Positions 32,577-39,081 of a stretch of 39,081 nucleotides of DNA are shown piece by piece. Positions within the stretch are counted from its first letter, which is position 1; every line of letters starts with the position of its first letter. This DNA is from Marseilla massiliensis. GTDB lineage: Bacteria > Bacteroidota > Bacteroidia > Bacteroidales > Bacteroidaceae. The notes beneath the pieces are model-generated. The model was not told the origin of the DNA and made no database searches. It worked only from the letters and a program-made list of their open reading frames with translations. The stretch covers positions 1-39,081 of the forward strand of contig NZ_JACJJG010000022.1 of the NCBI RefSeq assembly GCF_016899855.1, read 5' to 3'. The position numbers and the translations under genes are program-made.

Positions 32577-35500
32577 ATGGTAAAAAGAATGCGATTATTC
32601 TTGGCGGCCATCATGCTTGTTATGGCAGCCGCAGTGAACGCCCAGATTACCACCTCGTCGATGGCGGGACAAGTCAGCGACGACCAGGGCGAGGACGTAA
32701 TCGGCGCTACAATCAGGGTTACACACGTTCCTTCAGGAACAACCTACAACGCCGTCACCAACTCCGACGGACGTTGGGCCATCCAAGGTATGCGTGTGGG
32801 AGGCCCCTACACGGTTAAGGTTACCTACATCGGTTACGCCGAAAAGACAATCGAGGGCGTCAGCCTGCAGCTCGGTGAGACCTACAACCTCAACGTAAAG
32901 ATGTCTGAAGACGTCAACGAGCTGGGCGAAGTGGTTGTAGTAGGCAACGGCTCGAAGTTCTCCGCAGAGAAGACCGGCGCCACAACAAACATCTCCAACG
33001 CGCAAATCACCGCGCTGCCCACCGTCAACCGCAGTATAGAGGACATAGCGCGCCTCTCTCCGTATGCCAACGGCATGAGCTTCGCCGGCGGTGACGGACG
33101 CTCTACCAACTTCACCCTCGACGGCGCGAACCTCAACAACAACTTCGGACTTTCCGACGGTCTGCCCGGAGGTGGCAACCCAATCTCAATGGAGGCTATC
33201 GACGAAGTGCAGGTGGTTATCGCCCCGTTCGACGTTCGCCAGACCAATTTCATCGGCGGAGGTATCAATGCCGTAACAAAGTCGGGTACCAACACCTTCA
33301 AGGGTACGGCGTATGTTTACCACACAAACGAGAACATGCACGGCAACCGCATTGGTAACTCTGACCTCAGCGAGCGCGGAACCAACCGCACGACTACCTA
33401 CGGTTTCACACTCGGCGGCCCAATCATAAAGGATAAGCTGTTTTTCTTCGCCAACGCAGAATATTCAAAGATGCCTACCGTTGTTACACGTTGGCGTGCA
33501 ACTACCAATGTCGGTGACGACGGAAAAGGTGTTGCCGTGCCAGACAACTATATCTCCCGTACGCTCGTTTCGGACATGCAGAGAGTGCAGGACTTCATGA
33601 TGGAGCGGTACGGTTACGACACTGGCTCATATAATTCTTTCCCGTCGACGGGCGATAATCTCAAGCTTCTCGGCCGTGTTGACTGGAACATAACCAACAA
33701 CCACCATTTGGCCGTACGCTATAACTATACTACTAACACGGTATGGAATCCCGTAAACGGCAACTCTTCGGATACAGGTTACCGCCTGCGTGACATGGAC
33801 CGTATGTCACAATACTCAATGGCGTTCGCCAACACGATGTATTCGCAGGACAACACGGTGAGCACCGTATCTGCCGACCTTAACAGCCGTTTCGGCAACA
33901 ACATATCAAACCAGCTGCTCTTTACTTACACTTATATTAATGACGAGCGCGGTTCAAACTCTTCTCCGTTCCCGTTCATCGACATTATGAACGGATACGA
34001 GACTGCGGCTGACGGCACCGTGACGCAAGACCTTACGCCGTACATGAGCCTCGGATACGAGTTGTTCACCCATAACAACCGTGTACAGAACAAGATTACT
34101 ACCATAACGGACAACTTCACGTACTATCTCGGCGCCCACAAGCTCACTGCCGGCTTCAGCTTTGAGCACCAGTTGGCAAATAACTCATACATGCGTAATG
34201 GTACGGGATACTACCGTTACCGTTCACTTGACGACTTCCTCAGCGGCGCTGCGCCTGAGACTGTCGGTATAAGTTACGGTTATGACGGCAACACTGACCC
34301 CAAGGCAGAGGTTGCATTCAATCAGTACGGACTCTATCTGCAGGACGAGTGGAACGTACTCGAGAACCTTAAGCTCACTGGCGGTATACGTTTCGACATG
34401 CTGACGTTCAACAGCGACGACCTGATGCGTAACAACGCAATCTACGAACTTGACTTCGGCGGCCGCCATATCGACACCGGCGTATGGCCTGACAACAACG
34501 TACAAATATCTCCGCGTATTGGTTTCACATGGGATGTGTTCAACGACAAGCGCCTGAAAGTGCGTGGTGGTACTGGTCTTTTCGCAGGACGTCTGCCTTT
34601 GGTGTTCTTCACCAACATGCCAACCAACTCAGGAATGATACAGAACCTTGTACATGCCGACACACGTTACGGCTCTAACGGAGTGGTAGAAAGTGTAGAC
34701 TCAAGACTGCAGAATTTCGCCGGAGGCATTGTAACCGACGTAAACCAGATACGCGAACTGCTTGGCGCTCCTGAATCAATCGACGCTAACGGCACTGTTC
34801 CGAGCGAGATTGCAGGTGTTGACAAGGACTTCAAGATGCCGCAGGTATGGAAGACTTCAATCGCAGTCGACTACCAGGTGCCCGTGTCTTTCCCGCTGAC
34901 GCTTACCGGAGAGTTCACCTATACCAAGAAAATCAATGACGTAAAGCTTGATAACTACAACATTCGCCCAGTTGACGAGACATGGCAGAGACTGCAAGGC
35001 GCCGACAACCGCCTTATCTACCCTGACAACTACCGTTACTACAGCAACTTCAGCAACGCTTGCGTGCTGACCAACACGCATAAGGGTTACGGCTGGACAC
35101 TCAACTTTACTGCTACGGCAGAGCCTATAAAGGACCTTCACCTTATGGCGGCTTACACCCACACGGTGATGAAGGAAGTGTCGGGCATGCCCGGAAGTAA
35201 CGCCAGCTCGGCATGGTCTGGCCTCTATACAGTGGACGGACCTAACCATGCGCAGTTGCAGAATTCGCGCTATGTCATTCCTGACCGTATCATCGCGTCG
35301 GCAAGCTATACTTACCACAACGATCACTTCACCCTGTTCTACACTGGCTACAGACCTCAGGGATACACTTTCACTTATTCAAGCGACATCAACGGTGACG
35401 GTAACAAAACTGACCTGATGTATATCCCGAGGGATGACAGCGAAATAAACTTCACCACAGAGGCTGACCGTGAGGCTTTCTGGAACTTCGTAAACCAGGA

Positions 35501-35885
35501 CGACTACCTTAAGAACCACAAGGGTGAGTACGCTGAGGCTTACTCTGCGCATGCTCCTTGGGTTCACCGCTTCGACTTCCGTTGGGCTCATGACTTCAAC
35601 CTTAAGGTAGGAAAGACAATGCACAAGCTGCAGCTTACCGCCGACTTCATGAACATCGGTAACCTCTTCAACTCGAAGTGGGGTGTTGAGAAGAACATGA
35701 GCGGATGCAACAAAGGCGCCATCCTTAGCGTAGACAAGGTTGAGAACGGTGTGCCTTACTTCTCGATGTACAAGTACACCAACAACGAGGGCGAGCGTGT
35801 GCCGCCTACAAGCACTTGGTCGTTCGACCGCAACTACAGCCAGTGCTGGCAGTTGCAGATAGGCGTGAAGTATTACTTCAACTAA
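32577..35885 (+). CDS. TonB-dependent receptor, Oar/CarboxypepD-reg type (1102 aa)
   Basis: A signal peptide (MVKRMRLFLAAIMLVMAAAVNAQ) is followed by a carboxypeptidase regulatory-like domain (GQVSDDQGEDVIGATIRVTH to VTYIGYAEK). Then come a TonB-box-like VNELGEVVVVGNG, a plug with SIEDIARLSPYANGMSF and GGGINAVTKSGTNTF, and a barrel ending in WQLQIGVKYYFN. The FFFANAEYSK motif and absence of a SusD gene fit the Oar-like group rather than SusC. The ligand is unknown; peptides or proteins are among the candidates for this group. It has its own promoter candidate and a terminator candidate behind it. Codon use is slightly less GC-rich than in its neighbours, with more T-ending codons. Confidence 0.9.
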   Translation: MVKRMRLFLAAIMLVMAAAVNAQITTSSMAGQVSDDQGEDVIGATIRVTHVPSGTTYNAVTNSDGRWAIQGMRVGGPYTVKVTYIGYAEKTIEGVSLQLGETYNLNVKMSEDVNELGEVVVVGNGSKFSAEKTGATTNISNAQITALPTVNRSIEDIARLSPYANGMSFAGGDGRSTNFTLDGANLNNNFGLSDGLPGGGNPISMEAIDEVQVVIAPFDVRQTNFIGGGINAVTKSGTNTFKGTAYVYHTNENMHGNRIGNSDLSERGTNRTTTYGFTLGGPIIKDKLFFFANAEYSKMPTVVTRWRATTNVGDDGKGVAVPDNYISRTLVSDMQRVQDFMMERYGYDTGSYNSFPSTGDNLKLLGRVDWNITNNHHLAVRYNYTTNTVWNPVNGNSSDTGYRLRDMDRMSQYSMAFANTMYSQDNTVSTVSADLNSRFGNNISNQLLFTYTYINDERGSNSSPFPFIDIMNGYETAADGTVTQDLTPYMSLGYELFTHNNRVQNKITTITDNFTYYLGAHKLTAGFSFEHQLANNSYMRNGTGYYRYRSLDDFLSGAAPETVGISYGYDGNTDPKAEVAFNQYGLYLQDEWNVLENLKLTGGIRFDMLTFNSDDLMRNNAIYELDFGGRHIDTGVWPDNNVQISPRIGFTWDVFNDKRLKVRGGTGLFAGRLPLVFFTNMPTNSGMIQNLVHADTRYGSNGVVESVDSRLQNFAGGIVTDVNQIRELLGAPESIDANGTVPSEIAGVDKDFKMPQVWKTSIAVDYQVPVSFPLTLTGEFTYTKKINDVKLDNYNIRPVDETWQRLQGADNRLIYPDNYRYYSNFSNACVLTNTHKGYGWTLNFTATAEPIKDLHLMAAYTHTVMKEVSGMPGSNASSAWSGLYTVDGPNHAQLQNSRYVIPDRIIASASYTYHNDHFTLFYTGYRPQGYTFTYSSDINGDGNKTDLMYIPRDDSEINFTTEADREAFWNFVNQDDYLKNHKGEYAEAYSAHAPWVHRFDFRWAHDFNLKVGKTMHKLQLTADFMNIGNLFNSKWGVEKNMSGCNKGAILSVDKVENGVPYFSMYKYTNNEGERVPPTSTWSFDRNYSQCWQLQIGVKYYFN

Positions 35886-35909
35886 TTTCTGACAACAACA
35901 CTTAATACG

Positions 35910-35957
35910 AAGGAGCAGGAGGAATGGCCTTATGGCACGTTTCACTTGCTCCTTTTC
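35910..35957 (+). terminator. Rho-independent terminator candidate after the TonB receptor gene
   Basis: AAGGAGCA (35910-35917) pairs with TGCTCCTT (35948-35955), followed by TTC. It lies 25 bp after the receptor stop and ends 20 bp before the next start codon. Confidence 0.5.
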
Positions 35958-35976
35958 ATATTCAAGAGATATCAAG

Positions 35977-37161
35977 ATGATGAGAAGACTCGCTTTATTT
36001 TTGCTGCTTTTCGTTGCCCTCGGCGCCGATGCCGGGCGGCATTACACGGTGATTGTCTCGCTCGACGGTTTCCGCTGGGACTACCCGCTGATGTACGATA
36101 CGCCGTTTCTCGACTCGCTCGGGCGCGAGGGCGTTAGGGCGGTAATGCGCCCGTCGTTCCCCTCGAAGACGTTTCCCAACCATTATACGCTGGCCACGGG
36201 CCTCGTGCCCGACCATCACGGCATTATCGCCAACCGCTTCTACGACGTGGCCTCGGGCCGCACGTACAGCATAGGCGACACGCTGACGGCCAAGGACCCG
36301 TCGTTCTACGGCGGCGAGCCGGTATGGATTACTGCCGGCAGGCAGGGCCTGAAGGCGGGCGTGGTGTACTGGCCGGGCTCCGACGTTGCCATACAGGGGC
36401 GCTATCCCGACTATTGGCAGGACTACGCCCGGCAGCCGCGGCTGTCGTTTCCTGAGCGCGTAGCCGAGGTGGAGCGGCTCATGAAGCTGCCCGAAGGCGA
36501 GCGCCCGCAGCTTGTTATGGCGTATTTTGAATATCCCGACTACCAGGGTCATGACCACGGCCCGGCCTCCATTGAGGTCAGGGCGGCCGTTGAGGGCCTC
36601 GACCGCCTGCTTGGCATGCTGTATGGCGACCTGCGCAAGCTGCCCTACGGGGCCGACATCAACTTTATCGTGACCTCCGACCACGGCATGGCGCAGACCT
36701 CGCCGGAGCGTATCGTGCGCCTCTCCGACTATCTTGAGGACGGCTGGTGCGAGCGCGTTCTGCCCGACCTGCCTGCGCTCGTATTCCCCGCCAAGGGCCA
36801 CGAGGACGACATCATGAAGGCGCTCGACGGCGTGCCGCATATCCGCGCATGGCGCAAGAAGGACGTGCCGGCGTATCTTAATTACGGTACCGACCGCAAC
36901 ATCGCGCCCATAGTAGTGCTGCCCGACGAGGGGTGGACGGTGTCCGAGAACGGAAAGGTGAATCCCGGCAGCCACGGTTACGACCCTACGTCGCCGCAGA
37001 TGAACGTCATCTTCCGTGCCGCAGGCCCCGACTTCAAGCGTGGCTATGTAAAGAGTGGCACGTTCGACAACACCGCAGTGTATCCCACGCTGTGCCGGCT
37101 GCTCGGCATTGAGCCGGCACAGTGCGACGGCAAGGTGGCTGCCGACCTGCTCGCCGAGTGA
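35977..37161 (+). CDS. Nucleotide pyrophosphatase/phosphodiesterase (NPP)-type ectoenzyme (394 aa)
   Basis: A signal peptide (MMRRLALFLLLFVALGADAG) precedes an alkaline-phosphatase-superfamily domain of the NPP type. The first metal Asp is in VSLDGFRWDY; the nucleophile is Thr65 in PSFPSKTFPNHYTLATGL; other metal ligands are in YPDYQGHDHGP, TSDHGMAQ and NPGSHGYDP. It hydrolyses phosphodiester or pyrophosphate bonds in the periplasm; the exact substrate is not evident. The start at 35977 is used because the signal peptide begins there. It follows the TonB receptor by 91 bp but with a possible terminator between, so it may be a separate unit. Confidence 0.92.
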   Translation: MMRRLALFLLLFVALGADAGRHYTVIVSLDGFRWDYPLMYDTPFLDSLGREGVRAVMRPSFPSKTFPNHYTLATGLVPDHHGIIANRFYDVASGRTYSIGDTLTAKDPSFYGGEPVWITAGRQGLKAGVVYWPGSDVAIQGRYPDYWQDYARQPRLSFPERVAEVERLMKLPEGERPQLVMAYFEYPDYQGHDHGPASIEVRAAVEGLDRLLGMLYGDLRKLPYGADINFIVTSDHGMAQTSPERIVRLSDYLEDGWCERVLPDLPALVFPAKGHEDDIMKALDGVPHIRAWRKKDVPAYLNYGTDRNIAPIVVLPDEGWTVSENGKVNPGSHGYDPTSPQMNVIFRAAGPDFKRGYVKSGTFDNTAVYPTLCRLLGIEPAQCDGKVAADLLAE

Positions 37162-37173
37162 CGCACGTTATGC

Positions 37174-37262
37174 CGTTCGCGGCCTTTTGCGCCGCAAGAG
37201 GCCGTCAAACGCACGCCGAAAGGCCGTCTTTCACACGCTGAAAGACGGCCTTTCGCAATGCG
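37174..37262. repeat. AAAGRCSGYCTTT palindrome array (intergenic)
   Basis: This copy contains the clearest pair: aaaggccgtctttc and aaagacggcctttc separated by eight bases, together a large stem. It begins 13 bp after the stop of the NPP-type gene. Confidence 0.85.
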
Positions 37263-37344
37263 CTAAGCGCCAGGCGGTTACGCGGGCGTCCCGGTTTTTT
37301 GCAAATATTGGCCGCCATGGCCGCCGTAATATGAATATTATTCT

Positions 37345-37352
37345 TACTTTTG
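37345..37352 (+). promoter_or_regulatory. -7 box of the BASS-like transporter gene
   Basis: TACTTTTG matches TAnnTTTG and lies 24 bp before the ATG at 37376. It excludes an upstream ATG (37331) as the start. Confidence 0.5.
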
Positions 37353-37375
37353 CAGAGTTTTTCAAAAGCATTACA

Positions 37376-38335
37376 ATGGGAATAATAAAGTTCGTAAAGG
37401 AATGGACGCTGCCCTGCGCAATGGTGTTCGGCGCGGCCATGTACCTGCTGTTCACCGAGATTCCGGCCCTCGTGCCCTTCGGCCATATGGCCGGTCCGTG
37501 GTTTATCGAAATCCTGCCGGTGCTTATTTTCATGACGCTCTACGTCACGTTCTGCAAGATACGCCTGCACGACCTGCGCCTGCACACGTGGCACGTGTGG
37601 ATGCAGGTTATACGTATAGCCATGGCCGTAGCGCTCGTTTTCGCCATAATGAACACTACTGACAACACGCTGCGCCTGGCCTTGGAGGGGGCTTTCGCCT
37701 GCGTGATATGCCCCACGGCCTCGGCCGCCGCCGTGGTGACCGAGAAACTGGGCGGCAGCATTGCCTCGATGACCGTCTACACGCTGATAGACAACGCCGT
37801 TACGGCCCTGCTCGTGCCGCTGCTCTTCCCCATGGTCGAGAAGCACGCCGACGTTACTTTCATGTCGTCGTTCGCCACAATACTGCAGCGCACGGCCGTG
37901 GTGCTCGTCCTGCCCTTCGTATGCGCGATGGCCACGCGCCGCTGGCTGCCGCGGATGGCCAAGGCGATAAAGGACTGCCGCAACCTGGGCTTCTACTTCT
38001 GGGCCGTCAACCTGTCCATAGTCATGGGCATGACGCTGCACAACATCTTCACCGCCGGCATATCGTGGCTCTCGATGACGGCGCTTATCGTCGTTCCGGC
38101 CGTGGTCACGCTGCTGCTCTTCGGCACGGGCAAGGCCGTCGGGAGGCATTACGGCGACAGCGTGGACGGCGGCCAGGCGCTCGGCCAGAAGAACACCGGC
38201 GTGGGCATTTGGCTCGTAATGGTCTACCTTAACCCCGTAGTCGCCATAGCGCCTTGCGCCTACGTGGTATGGCAGAACACGCTCAACTCGTGGCAGCTGT
38301 GGTGCATGGAGAAGTACGGACGGCTGAAGTGGTAG
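37376..38335 (+). CDS. BASS-like (bile acid:sodium symporter fold) membrane transporter (319 aa)
   Basis: About nine to ten hydrophobic segments, starting MGIIKFVKEWTLPCAMVFGAAMYLL. The stretch ACVICPTASAAAVVTEKLGGSIASMTVYTLIDNAVTALLVPLLF resembles the first crossover region of bile acid:sodium symporter-fold proteins. GQALGQKNTGVGIWLVMVYLNPVVAIAP resembles the second. Fold-level assignment is reasonable, but the substrate is unknown (an organic anion, arsenite-type or other). The start is set by the promoter box at 37345-37352. It stands alone between an NPP-type gene and a DUF3332 gene. Confidence 0.7.
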   Translation: MGIIKFVKEWTLPCAMVFGAAMYLLFTEIPALVPFGHMAGPWFIEILPVLIFMTLYVTFCKIRLHDLRLHTWHVWMQVIRIAMAVALVFAIMNTTDNTLRLALEGAFACVICPTASAAAVVTEKLGGSIASMTVYTLIDNAVTALLVPLLFPMVEKHADVTFMSSFATILQRTAVVLVLPFVCAMATRRWLPRMAKAIKDCRNLGFYFWAVNLSIVMGMTLHNIFTAGISWLSMTALIVVPAVVTLLLFGTGKAVGRHYGDSVDGGQALGQKNTGVGIWLVMVYLNPVVAIAPCAYVVWQNTLNSWQLWCMEKYGRLKW

Positions 38336-38407
38336 CTCGTGGAGCGTGGCGCGGCCCCTTTTTTGTTTTTTTATGACAATATTTCCTGCCGTCTCGTTAA
38401 AAACCAT

Positions 38408-38415
38408 TAGATTTG
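38408..38415 (+). promoter_or_regulatory. -7 box of the DUF3332 gene
   Basis: TAGATTTG fits TAnnTTTG and lies 31 bp before the ATG at 38447. The -33 region is weak. Confidence 0.45.
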
Positions 38416-38446
38416 TAACCGGTTATATTACATAAACAAACATCTT

Positions 38447-38998
38447 ATGACAAACAAGACATTAAAATCACTCACGGCTCTCATGATAGGCGCATGCCTC
38501 ATGAGCTCGTGTATCGGTTCGTTCGGACTGTTCAACAAGGTGCTCGACTGGAACAAGCAGGCCACGGGCAACAAGTTCCTCAACTGGCTGATTTTCATAC
38601 TCATCTCGCCCGCCTACGTGCTGTGCGGAGTGGCCGATATCCTGGTAATCAACAGCATAGAGTTCTGGTCGGGAGACAATCCCCTGGCCGAGAACGTTGG
38701 CAAGACGGAGAACGTAATGGGCAGCGACGGCAAGCTGTATGCCGTCACCACGCTTGAAAACGGTTACGAAGTGAAGGCTCCGGACGGCAAAATCGTCAAC
38801 TTCGTTTACGACAAGACGGAGGACACCTGGTCGATGGTGCAGGACGGAAAGAAGACCAAACTGCTGAAGATGAAGGGTAAGGACACCGCCGAGATATACC
38901 TCAAGGACGGCTCTTCGATGGACGTCGCCCTTGACGAGCAGGGCATGTTCAACGCCCGCATGGCCGTGAACGACGGAATGTATTTCGCGTTCAGGTAG
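38447..38998 (+). CDS. DUF3332 family lipoprotein (183 aa)
   Basis: A lipoprotein signal (MTNKTLKSLTALMIGACLMSSC) leads into the DUF3332 core CIGSFGLFNKVLDWNKQATGNKFLNWL. One hydrophobic segment follows (IFILISPAYVLCGVADILVINSIEFW), and then a soluble beta-rich part (YEVKAPDGKIVNF, KDGSSMDVALDEQG). The family is common in Bacteroidota and has no established function. The protein should be anchored in the envelope by its lipid and perhaps by the hydrophobic segment. Confidence 0.9.
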   Translation: MTNKTLKSLTALMIGACLMSSCIGSFGLFNKVLDWNKQATGNKFLNWLIFILISPAYVLCGVADILVINSIEFWSGDNPLAENVGKTENVMGSDGKLYAVTTLENGYEVKAPDGKIVNFVYDKTEDTWSMVQDGKKTKLLKMKGKDTAEIYLKDGSSMDVALDEQGMFNARMAVNDGMYFAFR

Positions 38999-39003
38999 TA
39001 ATT

Positions 39004-39045
39004 CAGGAGTTAAGGAGTTAGGGAGTAAAGGAGTTAAGACAAATG
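39004..39045. repeat. 8-bp-period repeat arm cut by the window end
   Basis: The tract begins ggagttaaggagttagggag and ends in gttaagacaaatg, almost the same as the arm at 46-84. An inverted partner is expected beyond the window end. Confidence 0.75.
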
Positions 39046-39081
39046 TCTTGATTATTTGCAGCAATAGGTCAAATTGGCCGA

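Overview
This window looks like a chromosomal segment of an anaerobic Bacteroidota, most likely a fairly GC-rich Bacteroidales (Prevotellaceae-like). The evidence is a SusC/SusD pair, a BACON-domain lipoprotein, a DUF3332 lipoprotein, Bacteroidota-type promoters (TTTG, 19-20 bp, TAnnTTTG) and few Shine-Dalgarno sites. No tRNA, rRNA, CRISPR array, transposase or phage gene was seen.

Left block (228-10574, all minus strand). In transcription order: a secreted parallel beta-helix protein, a cytoplasmic GH31 alpha-glycosidase (alpha-xylosidase-like), a 1031-residue fusion of a UroD-type methyltransferase, a homocysteine S-methyltransferase and a corrinoid domain, an SSS-family symporter, and a free-standing zinc UroD-type methyltransferase. 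A tandemly triplicated promoter lies in front of the first gene. I infer a corrinoid pathway that passes methyl groups from an unknown, possibly glycan-derived donor to homocysteine.

Second block (11046-14932, minus). This resembles an L-fucose or L-galactose catabolic operon: aldo/keto reductase, lactonase-type amidohydrolase, FucP-like permease and zinc dehydrogenase. Three of the four genes are broken (frameshift, in-frame TAG, large internal deletion). A DEAD-box helicase with a TTG start lies upstream of it on the same strand.

Third block (17609-30473, plus). A polysaccharide utilisation locus: SusC, SusD, a surface glycan-binding lipoprotein with two copies of a C-terminal module, a BACON-GH16 endo-beta-glucanase and two GH3 beta-glucosidases. 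This set suggests a beta-1,3 or mixed-linkage beta-glucan. No regulator for it is present in the window.

Right block (30728-38998, plus). A CrcB fluoride channel, a thioredoxin-fold lipoprotein lacking the CxxC motif, a TonB-dependent receptor with no SusD partner, a nucleotide pyrophosphatase/phosphodiesterase-type enzyme, a BASS-like transporter and a DUF3332 lipoprotein.

Most of the larger intergenic gaps hold short-period (7-9 bp) degenerate tandem repeats, often as inverted pairs, or 80-90 bp arrays of an AAAGRCSGYCTTT palindrome. Both repeat types also occur inside the reading frame of the methyltransferase fusion, exactly at its interdomain linkers.
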